From contig NC_030851.1 of NCBI RefSeq assembly GCF_000208745.1, positions 23,500,009 through 23,564,008 on the forward strand: a DNA stretch of 64,000 nt, written 5' to 3'. Positions 47,408 to 59,014 of the stretch are shown here, one piece after another (position 1 is the first letter of the stretch; each line of letters opens with the position of its first letter). Made by a program: the position numbers and the translations under genes. The DNA is from Theobroma cacao (Eukaryota; Streptophyta; Magnoliopsida; Malvales; Malvaceae). The notes under the pieces are model-generated. The model worked only from the letters and a program-made list of their open reading frames with translations. It had not been told where the DNA came from and searched no databases.

Positions 47408-48180
47408 TGATGACAAAATACTCCTTGATTAACAGCATAGTGTCTTTTTACTCTTTTTAGTTTTCTGCAGAAAATGGAGATTGCTCCCCCTTAGTTTGTG
47501 CAAACTTTGCTTACTTTTACTCTAGTCAATTTCATTTTTGTCATAAGAGAGAATGACATTAAACATTTTGAGTATGCATTTGTGTAGAAATCTAGAATGA
47601 TTTACAGCAATGAAAGTTGACAGATTTTTATAGAGAATTCAGCAAAGTTCTGTCAACAATCATATAATTATCAGATTTTATCTATTCCCTTCATGATTTA
47701 ATTGACATTCTATGCACAACATCTATATCTATTTTCAACTAGAAATTATTCACAATACCACAAACTAAAAATCAATTATCAGCATATAATTCAATATCAA
47801 AGCAGTAGCAGATTTTGTCAATAGCAGTAAAAATACCAAGGATAGCAGATTTCAATTTCCATCAGTCAAGCATCTTAATCATATCAGCATCCATTTGTGA
47901 AACAACCATATAGATAACAAGATTAAAAACCAGTGTTCAAGTGTCACCATGGCACAAATAACAGTTAACCAACAAGTATTTTAAAACTGCCCCTGGACTA
48001 TTTTTGCTTTCTATCTTCTATTTTTCTAAGTTCATTCAACTTTGATTTTGTCTTATTCCCTTTCCTAGGTTCCTTCCTGGTTCCTTTACCCTAACAATTT
48101 TTTTAAAATTTTTATTCTTCTAGTTCTTGCACCTATTCTATTCTACTCCTTTTTTTTGTTAACATCAAAGGGAGGGGCTT
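47408..48180 (-). other. Copia 1 3' untranslated region
   Basis: No ORF. It lies between the ORF3 stop and the polypurine tract, AT-rich, and is homologous to the copia 2 pieces at 40476-40754 and 43701-43904. Confidence 0.7.
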
Positions 48181-50196
48181 TTATTCATCAGATGTGTCGG
48201 AGGGTGAGGATTCAATGTTGTAAAAAGGGTTGAAAGGAAATGGAGAGGGTTCTCGGAGAGGAGATGACTTTCTAAGAAAGGATTCTGGAGAAGATTTGGT
48301 TGAAACATGAATTGGACTATGAGGAGAAGAGGCTGAAACTAGTTTGGACTTCTCTACCAATCTGAAAGACTTTTTTCTTTTGAGAAAAGCTGTCTTGGTT
48401 GCCATAGTCTTTCTTCCTTTGGTTGGTTGTTTTGCCTCAGTTGGTGGTGCTGTGGTGGTTTCTAGTTTCCCTGTTTTTGCCTTTAGTTTGGGAGTTGAAG
48501 CAGGTTTCTTTCATTTTCTTACATTTGCACCTTCTTTTTGAGTTGCTGTCTTGACAATGGCTTTTTTAGCTTGTTCCTCTCTGACCATTTAGTGAAAAAT
48601 GTCCATAATGGAAACTTCATCTAAATTTGGAGAAGAAGCCTAATGTTTCTTAGTTTTTGCACCAGCTACTTTAGTCCCTTATTTTGAGTCATTTTTACTT
48701 TGAGGTTTAAGGGAGGGTGTTTTGGCTAGCTGATCAACTCCTTGTGGGGAGTCTTCTGTTTGCAAAACAGGATTGGCAGACTTGTAGGTAGAGCCTTCAT
48801 TTTGAGTGCCAGAACTTCCAATATGAGGGGCAAAATTGTAGGTAGAGCCATCATTTTGAGTGCCAAAACTTCCAATATGAGGGGCAGACTTCTTTGCTAG
48901 CTCTACTAAACCTTTAGAACCTTGCTGTGCAGGTGCAATGTTGGATGTGGCAGAATTATCTGTAGCCACAGGTTCATATGCCATGTTTTCCTTCTCCTTC
49001 AGCTTATTTTGCAACTCAATGATTTTATCTTTCATTTTTTGTAGCTTTACTCCTTGGTTAGTCAGCTTACCATCAATCCTCATAAGCAATTTAAAAATCA
49101 TCTCATTCGAAAATCTAGAAGGAGCTTGTTTAGGTTGAGCAGGCAGACTGTGATATTTTCTTAGGCTAGTTTTGGAGGATTTAATAAACTTTTCTCCATC
49201 GAGCACATACCCCATCTTAACTAAGCTGCCATAATAAACGACTTGGTCTTTGGTTTTTACCAGGTCCATATCATACCTTGTAGCCCATATTCCTTTCTTT
49301 TGCACAAGGGATGTAATCACATTCCCATATGGCAGATTGACCTTATCAAGTCTGCAAGCACTTTTCATTTTCTTAATCATAAATCTCCCCAGATTTAGAG
49401 ACACTTCATTAAAAGCATGCTCCATCAGCCAAAGATCTTGGAGGCTGATGTAGCTAAGACTTCCACTGCTCCCTTGAATATTTGCTGTTATAAAGTAATG
49501 CAGTATCCTAATCTGTGGATTGATTATGAAACCTGAATTACTTTTAGAGGAGTATTTTTCTTTCCTTCCAGTGATGATCTCCCACAGTGAGGACGAATCA
49601 TATTTTTCTGGAAGTTTAAATTCACCTATTTCACCCTCTATTTTTAGCAAGTTCCCTAAATCTCCAGCAGTTACAATAAACTCTTTTCCATTTAAATAGA
49701 CATTCAAGCCATCTTCTACATAGTCATCAGAATCTATTAATTCCTTTTCTTTCAAAGCAATGCCAGAGTAAAATTCTTTAACCAGACTTGGACTATATGA
49801 CCTATTCTTAAAGGTGCTGTAACCTTTAAGTTTTAGCTCATTAAAGTACTCAGATAGACTGGTCTGGATTTTTACATTTTCCTCAAAACTCTTCCAATCA
49901 ATAAACTTTTCACAGAAGATTAGTGCATTTTCTATATTCTTGAATCTATACTCATGCAGCTTATTTGTAAATTTCAAAGAAGAAGAGGAATTGATACCTT
50001 TCTAGAGTGAAGATTCTGTATCTTTCTTTTTGTCTATATTTTGCTTCTTTTCTCTTAGTTTCTCGACTATTTCCTTCACTGAAGTAGGCACGATTTTCTA
50101 TTTCTTCTTTTGACTTTTTGTTCCAGTTTTTTCCTCTATTAGCCTTTTTCCTTTCTTCTTCTCTGATACTTCTTTACTCTGAGATGTTCTAGCCAT
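48181..50196 (-). pseudogene. ORF3 of copia 1, env-like position, PF20167-like domain and coiled coil
   Basis: About 672 codons from ATG at 50196 (MARTSQSKEVSEKKKGKRL) to the stop at 48181. Stops in frame at 50098-50100 and 50002-50004, then 432 open codons (49977-48679), then further stops near 48665-48590 before the tail. Order: Lys-rich N-terminus; domain with LVKEFYSGIAL (about 49791-49760), VYLNGKEFIVTAGDLGNLL, RILHYFITANIQ, LWLMEHAFNEV and LPYGNVITSLVQKKG (about 49345-49300); then a predicted coiled coil (about 49100-48985, heptads with LMRIDGKL and KMKDKIIELQNKLKEK); then low complexity with a direct repeat of the APHIGS..TQN..STY segment; then a basic, Ser/Pro-rich C-terminus. I see no signal peptide or membrane segment. 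SIRE-type elements carry such an env-like ORF; the function is unknown. Confidence 0.75.
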
Positions 50197-50520
50197 TTTG
50201 GTTTTAGAAATTTCTGAAGATCTGAGTTGATTTTAGAGGCAACTAAGAAGATTTAGGTTTTTGTTTTTAGAGCAACGGGTTACAAAGGAGAGGGAAAAAG
50301 AGGTTGGTAGCAGTTATTGCTCAGAAAACTTCTCATCTTCCTTTAAGAACTGCCCTACTTTTATTTCTTTATATTTTCAAATCTCCCTATAAACTTTTGA
50401 TTATTTACCTTTGGCAGCTCTGCTCTATTCCTCTTTACACCCGATAAATTAAATTTTTACCATAGTTTACTTCTATTTCATTAAACTCCTTGAGTCTTAT
50501 TATTTAAGGATGTTAGGCCA

Positions 50521-50554
50521 CTCTTAGTTGACTAAGAATTTCTTAGTCGACTGA
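50521..50554. repeat. U3-like AGTCGACT repeat between pol and ORF3 (copia 1)
   Basis: CTTAGTTGACTAAG and CTTAGTCGACTGA, the same word pair as in the LTR U3. It lies 38 nt after the pol stop and about 325 nt before the ORF3 ATG. The matching repeat in copia 2 is at 59372-59400 and 59293-59330. Confidence 0.7.
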
Positions 50555-50591
50555 ATGCATTTTGTTTTCAATGTGAGAGTCAAAGATTTTC

Positions 50592-51670
50592 TTATAATTC
50601 CTTCACATTAACCATCCCCAAATTTCTTCTAATCTCACAAAATCTATCTTCACCTAGTGGTTTGGTGAAAATGTCTGCTAATTGATGTAGAGTATTCGCA
50701 AAATCTATTTTAATGTCATTTTTCACTACATAGTTTTTAATAAAATGGTGTCTAATTTCAATGTGCTTTGTCCTAGAATGTTGCACAGGATTTTTTGATA
50801 TATTGATTGCACTTGTGTTATCACAGTATATCGGTACATAATGCATAATTACTCCATAGTCTTTTAATTGTTGCTTGATCCAAAAGATTTGTGCACAGCA
50901 ACTACCTAATGAAACATATTCAACCTATGCTGTAGATAGTGCTACTGAGTTTTGCTTCTTGCTTGACCAAGACACAAGCATCTTTCCTAAAATTTGGCAT
51001 GTTCCACTAATGCTTTTTCTATCAATTCTGCTAATAGAAAAGTCAGCATCTGAATATCCAACTAAGCTAAGAGTTAAGTCTCTAGAGTACCATATTCCTA
51101 ATTCTTGAGTGTTTATGAGGTATCTAAAAATTCTCTTAACAGCTGTTAGGTGTGATTCTTTAGGCTGTGACTGAAATCTAGCACACAAGCACACATTAAA
51201 CTGAATATCTGTTCTACTTGTTGTTAAGTAAAAAAGAGAGTCGATCATACCTCTATAGAGCTTTTGACCTATATCTTTTCCTTTTTCATCTATGTCAAGT
51301 TTGGTAGATGTACTCATTGGTATGGAAATTGATTTCAGCTTCAGCATATCAAATTTCTTAAGCATATCATGAGTATATCTTTCTTGGTTGATGAAGATTC
51401 CTTCCTCACCTTGCTTAATTTAAAGACCAAGGAAGTACTTCAACTCTCCCATCATGCTCATCTCAAATTCACCTTGCATTTCCTTTGCAAAGTTCTTGCA
51501 TAAAGCTTCATTAGTTGCACCAAATACAATATCATCCGCATATATTTGCACAACAATTAAATCATTTAGATATCTCTTAATGAACAATGTAGTATCGAAG
51601 CTGCCTCTATCATATCCTTTTTCAACTAAAAATTTTGAAAGCCTTTCATACCAAGCTTTAAGAGCTTGTT
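50592..51670 (-). pseudogene. pol: Copia 1 RT C-terminus and RNase H
   Basis: Pieces 51683-51420, 51365-50925 and 50846-50592. They hold LKAWYERLSKFLVEKGYDRG, the intact catalytic Y-A-D-D motif (VQIYADDIVFGATNEA), the SMMGELKYFLGL stretch, then IPMSTSTKLD, YSDADFS and SRTKHIEIRHHFIK of the RNase H, and the pol end ADIFTKPLGEDRF..LGMVNVKEL. Single stops lie at about 51418 and 50922. Stop codon at 50592-50594. The motifs fit the copia SIRE lineage. Confidence 0.88.
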
Positions 51671-52765
51671 TCAATCCATACAATGCTTTGTAAAGCTTAA
51701 AAACATGATCAGATTTTCAAAATCAGGTGCTTGTTCTACAAAAACTTTCTCTTGAATTAATCCATTTAAGAATGCACTTTTTACATCCATTTGGTATAAC
51801 TTAAAATTCATGAAGCATGCAAAAGCTAGTAACAGCCTTATGGCTTCAATCCTAGCTATGGGAGCAAAGGTTTCATCATAATCTATTCCTTCTTCTTGGT
51901 TGTATCCTTTTTCTACCAACCTAGCTTTGTTTCTAACTACATTTTCTTGCTCATCTACTTTATTTCTAAATACCCATTTAGTACCAACAATAGGATGATT
52001 TGAAGGTCTAGGTACCAATGACCATATATGATTCCTAGTGAATTGATCAAGTTCTTCTTGCATGGCCATTATCCAACTTTCCACCTTTTCAGCTTCTTCA
52101 AAGTTTTTAGGTTCAATTTGAGATATAAAAGCTGAAAACTCACAAGTTTCTCTAGTTGTTTTCCTAGTTCTAACTCCTTGTGAAATGTCACCTATTATTT
52201 GGTCTTGTGGGTGATCTCTTACAAATCTCCAACTCCTTGGTAGATCATCATGCTGATTTTCTACTCTTTGCAGATTTTTTAGAAATGGAGTTTCATTTTC
52301 TCTTCTAGATAAGCTTTCTTCATTATTTTTATTATTCTCTAAGATCATTTCCTTCATTTGTTTTTCTAGGATTTCTATATCATCATCATTATCATGAATT
52401 TCTTTTTGAAAAGCATTAAACTCATCAAAAACTACATGGACTGATTCTTCAACAGTTAGGGTCCTTTTGTTAAAAACTCTATAGGCCTTTGAGTCTAATG
52501 CATATCCATATCCTAAAAATATTGTTTCTTCACTTTTTGCATCAAACTTCCCTAAGGGTTGTTTTCCATTGTTCAATACAAAGCATTTACAACCAAAACT
52601 CCTAAAGTGAGAAATATTTGGTTTCCTACCTTTGTAAAGTTCATATGGAGTCTTTGAAATCAAGGGTCTTATTGAGACTCTATTAAGAATATAAGCTACT
52701 ATATTTACTACCTCAGCCCAAGGATATTTAGGTAGGTTGTTCTCACATAACATGGTTCTAGCCAT
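51671..52765 (-). pseudogene. pol: Copia 1 integrase C-terminus and RT N-terminus
   Basis: 364 open codons. Begins in the integrase (ARTMLCENNLPKYPWAEVV, the KTPYELYKGRKPNISHFRSF stretch, CKCFVLNNGK, IFLGYGYALDSKAYRVFN), then a charged linker, then the RT ([57 protein letters not shown]). The frame is lost after about 51720, in the loop before YGLKQA. The upstream junction with 53678-52809 has a CAG-to-TAG change and a 1-nt insertion near the QNGVVER segment. Confidence 0.88.
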
Positions 52766-53745
52766 TTCTTTTAATGTTCTGTTTTTCCCTCTCTACAACT
52801 CCATTTTGCTAGGGTGTTCTAGGTGCAGAAAAATTGTGATCTAACCCCTTTTCATTGCAAAATTTTTCAAACTCATCATCCTCAAATTCTCCTCCATGAT
52901 CACTCCTTATGCTAACTATGGCTAGTCCTTTTTCATTTTCTAATTTCTTACAAAAACTTAAGAATGCTTGTAGAGCATCATTCTTATGAGCAAGAAAGTA
53001 TACCCAAGTATATCTAAAATAGTCATCAACTATTACAAAGCCATAAGATTTACCTCCTAAGCTAGTTGTGCTTATTGGACCAAATAGATCAATGTGCAAC
53101 AATTCAAGAGGTCTTGATGTTGACACTATTTTCTTAGTCTTAAAGGATGTTCTAACTTGTTTTCCTAGTTGGCAAGCATCACATATCCTATCTTTTTCAA
53201 ATTTCAATTCTAATAGTCCAGCAACAAGATTTTTCTTTATTAATTTAGACATAGTATGCATGCTCACATGTCCTAATCTCCTATGCCATAACCAGCTATC
53301 ATTCTCAGCATTTGCAACAAGACATACTTCACTATTCACATCAAGGTCTTCAAGAAAAATTACATACATGTTCTTCAACCTTTTTCCTATAAATGAGATT
53401 TTATTTGTACTCATATCAATCACTTCACACTTAGTTGAATCAAAACATACTTTAAATCCTTTATCACATAATTGACTAATACTTAGTAGAGTATGCTTTA
53501 AGCTTTTAACTAGCAACACATGACTAATTTGAGTTTGGTAACTCTTACTAATCGTACCTATACCATGTATTCTGCCTTTTGAATCATCTCTAAAGGATAC
53601 GGTTCCTCCCTTTCTCTTATCCAACTGAGCAAACAGCATTTCATGTCCTGTCATGTGCCGTGAACAGCCACTATCCAAGTACCAAGGCTGTTTCTTCTTG
53701 AGTTGCGCTCTTGAACGTGTCTCTTTTAAGTCCAGCTCAACCTAT
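52766..53745 (-). pseudogene. pol: Copia 1 protease, GAG-pre-integrase and integrase core
   Basis: The protease active site is in WYLDSGCSRHMTG (about 53690-53650, D-S-G intact). Then a GAG-pre-integrase segment (WLWHRRLGHVSMHTMSKLI and CDACQLGKQVRTSF, the HHCC zinc ligands), then the DDE core with HIDLFGPISTTS and SIRSDHGGEFEDDEF. The catalytic glutamate lies in the next block (QNGVVER), just after a stop at 52809-52811. The open piece 53678-52809 is 289 codons. Apart from that stop the catalytic residues are kept. Confidence 0.88.
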
Positions 53746-55384
53746 AAAACAGAATTTTAGTTTTTCTTTATAGGTACCCATATTTTGATGGGTCCTTGAG
53801 TTTTAGTTGCAACAAAGGATCCCTTAGGAACCCAAATTTTCTTAACTTTCTATACTTTTCTTTTATTAAAACAGTCATATGACAAATGACCATGTTTACC
53901 ACAATTATAACATCTAGGTAATGCTTTAGCTGAATATTTATTGTGGTATGCATCTCTTTTTGAAGATTCATTTTTCAAACAATTAAGAGTTGTGTTTTCA
54001 TCAAGAGTTATTTGCAAGGCTTCAGACTTGTTTTCTAGCTCTTGTTTTAAAAACTCAAAGTCTGTTTTTGAGTGTTCTAACTCAACTTGCAAAATATTTT
54101 TTTGCTAAAAAACATAGGTGAACTCTTGTTTGATTTGTTCCAAATCATTTTCAAGTAATGCAGCTTTTTTCTTCAATGATTTGTATTTTGAAAAAAGTTT
54201 TTCAAATTCATCATAAAGGCATTCATATTCATCTTGTAAATCATCATAAGAATTAATGTAGGGGGATGAGGATACCTTTGGTTCATCCTCTTGTGCCATT
54301 AAACAGATGTTTGCTCTTTCCTTAGATTTTTCATCAATAGTTTCAGAGCTTGAAGTGTCACTATCCAACCATGCAGCAGCCACCATTGCTTTCTTGGATT
54401 TCTTAATTTTCTTTAGGGTTTCATCTTTCAGCAATGGACACTCGGACTTGAAGTGACCAAGTTTCTTGCATTCGTAGCAAATCATTTCCTCATTTTTGTT
54501 GGAGTCATTTTTGTTTCTTATTTTCCATGAAGCACCTTGGTCTTTCCTGAAACCTCTTCTAGCTATCCTTTGGTTTCTTCTGCCCATTAGATTTTTGAAT
54601 TTTATTGTAACCAGAGCTAATTCATCATCACTGGAAAGCTCTTCCAACTCTTCTTCAAGGATGCTGGCTTTAAGTGCAATACAATTTTTCTTTTCCTTTG
54701 CTTCCCTTCGGTCTTCTTTTTCATCTTCCTTAAGCTCCAACTCATGAGTGAGAAGAGAACCACAAATGTCATTGAGAGTGATGATGTTCAAATCTTTAGC
54801 CTCTCTAATGGCAATCACTTTTGGTTTCTAGGATTTTGGTAGGCATCTAAGCAGTATCTTAACTAATTCATGTTCAGGATAGGCTTGCCTAGTTGACTTA
54901 ATTTATTTGTAATGTTTGTAAACCTATTAAACATGCTGGTGATGTTTTCACCAGGCTCCATTTTGAACATTTCATAACTATATGTTAAGAGAGCAATTTT
55001 GGACTTCTTTACTTGAGAAGTCCCTTCATGGATTATTCTAAGTTTTTCCCACACTTGCTTAGCTGTTGTACAGCTTGAGACTTTGTCAAATTCAATGGAG
55101 GTCAAGGCACAATGTAATGTGTTGATGGCCTTAAAGTTTATTTGAACTTTCTTAGTTTCAATCTCAGTCCATTCAGACCTTGGCATGGGCATCAAGTCAT
55201 TTGTCACTACATTCACGTTTGAGGGCATAAAGGGTCCATCAGTTATGACATCCCACATTTCATAATCTATAGCCCTAATATAGATTGACATTCTAGTGCT
55301 CCGATAAGGGTAACTAGAGCCATCAAACAAAGGTAGTCTGTTTGTTGATTGTCCCTCAACAACTATGATTTTTTGTTCAACCAT
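53746..55384 (-). pseudogene. gag: Copia 1 gag
   Basis: ATG at 55384 (MVEQKIIVVEGQSTNRLP). The first piece, 55384-54863, is the UBN2-type gag core (YPYRSTRMSIYIRAIDYEMW, TAKQVWEKLRIIHEGTSQVK, FKMEPGENITSMFNRFTNI). A frameshift at about 54862 and a TAG near 54830 come before piece 54818-54105, with an acidic stretch and a CCHC knuckle (CYECKKLGHFKSEC, about 54482-54440) and a coiled-coil tail. After a stop near 54104, piece 54092-53850 has another coiled coil and a second CCHC (CYNCGKHGHLSYDC, about 53910-53868). Two spaced knuckles and the long tail fit the extended gag of SIRE-type elements. Confidence 0.82.
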
Positions 55385-55428
55385 TTGGATCTTCCCAAAG
55401 GATGTTAAGCCTTAAAAACAGGGAACTA

Positions 55429-55440
55429 GCTCTGATGCCA
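55429..55440 (-). other. Primer binding site of copia 1
   Basis: On the - strand TGGCATCAGAGC, 3 nt after the 5' LTR end. One change from the initiator Met tRNA complement TGGTATCAGAGC. Confidence 0.8.
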
Positions 55441-55443
55441 ATT

Positions 55444-56520
55444 TGTTGGTCCCATTAATATGTGCTAGAAGGGGGTGAATAGCACAAATTTGGCTCTTGG
55501 CATGGTGAGGAACTAATTTTTAGAACAAAGAAAATAAAAACAGAGTATAAGATGCACAACAATTTAGAGTGGTCGATCCAAGACCTACATCCACTACCTT
55601 CATTATCCAACCAAAGATTTTCCCAACAATTCACTAAGAATTCGGTTAAATTCATAAGCTTTCACCAAGCTTTTACAATGGCTTTTCGCAGGCTCATCCA
55701 AAACCTTTACACTAGTTTTTCACGAGCTCAACTAAAACCCAAAGTGGTTTTCCAAGGCTCAACCACAACCTATGACATTCAAGCTTTTCCAAGCTTGAAC
55801 AACCCCTAAGAGTGACTCCTTCACTCTAAATATACAAGAAGAGAAGTTAAAGAAAGTACCTATGATCACAAGTTGATATGAATGGTACAAGATTGAGTGT
55901 TAAATACAATGGCAAAGAGTAGGCGTTTAAGTGCAGACAAGTGTAGTGAAGCTTTTCTGCTTTTTCAATTTTTTACAACTCAAATCTCATTCAAGGCTTC
56001 AAAAAACTTGTTTCTCATTGTTGGAAGACCCTTTTATATTTGGAGATGCAACTTTGATGGCAGTTTGACAATTTATGGCTATTGGAAATAGTTGAGGATG
56101 AGTTCTAGCTGTTAATCTGTTTTGTAGTGCTCTAGTTCAAATTGTAGATAGAGAGCTCTTAATCTACTAACTTGGTTGACTAAGTTGATTTTGTTTCTGG
56201 TTTGCAGATTCTGGCAAAGGATACTTAGTCGATTAACTTGGTTGACTAAGTTGGTTCTGTTTCTCAAACTTTTCAGCCCGCCATTTCTCCAATTTGAAAT
56301 TTGGTCAACCAATGTTCTTCCTTGTTTCACCAACAAGCTTCCTCCTTGTTATTCAGTTACAGGTTGTTGATTTTATCCCTCTTTTTTTTTCTTTCAAAAA
56401 TACTCTTTGAAGAGTTAAGAAATTAATTTCATATATTAATTTCCTACACACTCAAGTAAAGGTATTAGACACAATTAAATGGGAATGTTTTATTATCAGC
56501 AAAAACTAATGGAGCCAACA
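55444..56520 (-). repeat. 5' LTR of copia 1
   Basis: TGTTGGTCCC at 55444 to GGAGCCAACA at 56520. TATA at 56031-56038 (- strand), U3 repeats at 56154-56252. Collinear with 46317-47391 at an offset of 9127 over most of its length, with scattered substitutions. Confidence 0.9.
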
Positions 56521-57060
56521 TTTGCTTGTTCCCTTCCTATGTTCACTCACTAGGTTTATACTCATTCTTTTCAACCTCATGTTTTCATATTCGGAGGTAG
56601 TTGGGACCTCGATTGAGGTGTCCACTTATATTCTCCTTTTGGTAGGTTCCACAGCATTCAGTGGCAATTCCTGTACCAAAGTCACTCCACTGGTAGTCAA
56701 GGGTCTTTTACATGTGTACATGTATACTAGATGTGAATTGATAAGATTTATGTTATAAATAATATATGTATATTTTGGATCAATAATGCCACTATGAGTT
56801 GGCAATGGATGACATTATTTTGGGATGATACAAATGTAAGTATTTGGTTACCATAGTATATTACTGAAATACTTATAGTTGAGAATTACGAAATGTGGCT
56901 TTAGGAATGATCATGTATGATTAATAGAATGATGAACAGAATTATATCAAAAAGCTTTCTTGGGCTTAATGGGCTATGCCCATTGGGCCCATGCATTGGT
57001 CATGGCTCAAGATTTGGGTTGTGACACTAAATTACCTCTAGATTACTTCTACTTTATCCC

Positions 57061-59014
57061 CTAAATTGCTTCTACTTTCTCCTCTTTTTTGTCATCAGCA
57101 AAATAAGGATGGTCTACTGATTTAGGAAGAGCTAGAGGGAGTGGACTCATTAGTTCCAAAATGAACATTGAAGGGTCTTGGGGATGACATAGGTGATGAT
57201 CTTTGTGGTGAGGAATCAGAAGAAGATGTGTCTGAAACTTGGAGTGGATCCTAAACAGAAGACTTGACTGCATGTTTTGCTTTGCTAGCCAATCTTGAAG
57301 ACATTCTCCTCTTGAAGAACTTGGTCTTTGTTGCCATAGTCTTTCTGCCTTTTCCAGTAGGCTTGGGTTTATCTTGTGCAGATGCATCTTCATTCCCTTT
57401 TTCTTTACCAGTTTGTTCACTCCTTGCTGTTGTATGAACTGATTCAGGGGAAGCTTTTGCGTTGATGCTTTCTGTGTTTTGCTTTTGGCCACTTCGTTTT
57501 TAGCTTCATCTTCCTTTACCATCTCGTGAAAGACATCCATAATTTGAATTTCCTCAGAGTTTGCGGGTGATGGTTTATCTGTCTGTGCCTTATCATGTTG
57601 TGAATAATTGTCATTGAAAGATCCTATCACTTTTGTGTTATCACTATCTTTTTCTTCAATTTCAAGTTCATGGGTGGCTAGTTTTCTTGTTGGAATAGAT
57701 TCCGGTTCATCACCTTCAACTTGAAAAGCAAGATTCTCAGCAGTTTGTCTTGTTGTTGCTAAACTTGGTGCTACTGAGAAATCTTCAATTGTAGGACCAG
57801 AAGGTGATTTTCCTTTTTCTTTCATCAAATTTCCCAGCTCTTGCAAATTATCTTCAATTTTCTGAATTCTTGCAGACTGATCAGTAAGTTTCCCATCAAT
57901 TCTCATTAATAAATTCAAAATCATTTCATTTGAAATCTGAGAGGGAGTTGCCTTTGTCTGAGCAGAGGTAGGATTCTCATCCCTTGAAGTATCTTTGGGG
58001 TTCTTGATAAATTTTTCTCCTTCCAGTTTGAACCCCATTTTTGGAAAACTTCTTAGATAGATAGCCTGATCTCTGCTCTTAACTAGATCCATCTCATATC
58101 TAGTGTTCCAAATCCCCTTTTTCTTTACCAAAGAAGTGATTATATTTCCATAAGCCAGATTCACTTTGTCAACTCAACAAGTCCCTTTCATTCTCTCAAT
58201 CATTAATCTTCCTAGATTCAGTGGAGTTGCATTGAAAGCGTACTCCATTAGCCACATATCCTGAAGATTCGCATAGTTGAAGCTGCCACCTCTTTCATGA
58301 GTTTTTGAAGCTATAAAGTAATGTAAGATCCTAGTTTGTGGACTCTTGATAAAACTTGCATAGCTTCTAGAGGAATATCTCTCCTTTTTCCTTCTGATTA
58401 CTTCCCATAAGGATGAACGATCATAATCTTATGGAATTTCATAATTTCCAAACTTACACTCAATGCCCAGCAGTTTTCCTAGATCAGCAGCAGTTACTAC
58501 AAACTCCTTTTCATTTAGAAATGCATTAATACCATCCTTAACAAAATCATCTCAATCATCCAGGTCATTTTCATTTAATGCAATACTAGAGTAAAATTCT
58601 CTGACTAAGTTGGCACTATAAGTCCTATTTTCAAAAACACTTAATTTCTTCATTTTCATTTCTTCAAAATATTCTAACAAGCCCTCTTTGATTTTGGGAA
58701 CTTCATTAAAACTATCGCAATCAATATATTTTCTGCAAGAGATGGGTGCATTCTCTAATTTCCTAAATCTTTCTTCATGAGTTTTATTTCTAAATTTTGT
58801 GCATTCTCTATTTTCCATAAGAGATGGGTGCATTCTCTTTCTTTTTCTTTGACTTCGCTGTTTTCTGTTCTTGTTTCTTCCTTGCTTTCTCAGTTGCTGA
58901 AACTGGCTCATTCCTCTTCCTTTTCTTTTGGACCTTGAACGGTGGGCTTTCTCCCATGAGTCGCTTTCCTTTCTTCTTTTCTAGAATGTCGCTTGGTTGT
59001 GAGGATTTGGCCAT
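57061..59014 (-). pseudogene. ORF3 of copia 2, env-like position, PF20167-like domain
   Basis: ATG at 59014 (MAKSSQPSDILEKKKGKRLM), homologous to copia 1 ORF3 over its length. After a Lys-rich start and a frameshift near 58820-58900, piece 58911-58552 has RTYSANLVREFYSSIALNE. 58551-58165 is broken by stops. Piece 58164-57061 has MNLAYGNIITSLVKKKGIW, a predicted coiled coil (LLMRIDGKLTDQSARIQKIE onward), a long acidic low-complexity part and a basic tail. Stop at 57061-57063. The C-terminal frame appears shifted relative to copia 1. There is no signal peptide or membrane segment that I can see. Confidence 0.75.

Larger units (their letters stand above)
46317..56520 (-). mobile_element. Nearly full-length SIRE/Maximus-like copia element (copia 1)
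   Basis: In element sense: 5' LTR 55444-56520 (1077 bp), PBS 55429-55440, gag 55384-53850, protease-integrase-RT-RNase H 53690-50592, ORF3 50196-48181, polypurine tract 47392-47407, 3' LTR 46317-47391 (1075 bp). Total 10.2 kb. The LTRs are nearly equal in length but differ at many sites, and every ORF has a few breaks, so it is inactive but still structurally complete. The flanks (tttat, tttgc) share only ttt, so the TSD is degraded. It lies inside the L3 LTR 43905-57026. Confidence 0.9.
43905..57026 (+). mobile_element. Solo LTR of the L3 family, split by copia 1
   Basis: Pieces 43905-46316 and 56521-57026, about 2.9 kb together. It starts TGTGAAACCTCGACC and ends GGGTTGTGACA. The flanks ttaaa (43900-43904) and ctaaa (57027-57031) match at 4 of 5. 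It holds GTGTGGGAGTGCACATGA units at 45520-45600 and an array of degenerate CGCAG/GCC..GAGAAACTTTCT units of about 60 bp at 45840-46130. It matches 21587-34661 end to end. Confidence 0.85.

Noticed and set aside
48181..50196. Copia 1 ORF3 as a viral-type envelope glycoprotein
   Set aside because: No signal peptide, membrane anchor or cysteine pattern visible; only the position is env-like.
46312..56525. Perfect TSD for copia 1
   Set aside because: tttat and tttgc share three bases; too weak to claim, though structure and the resumed L3 LTR support the borders.
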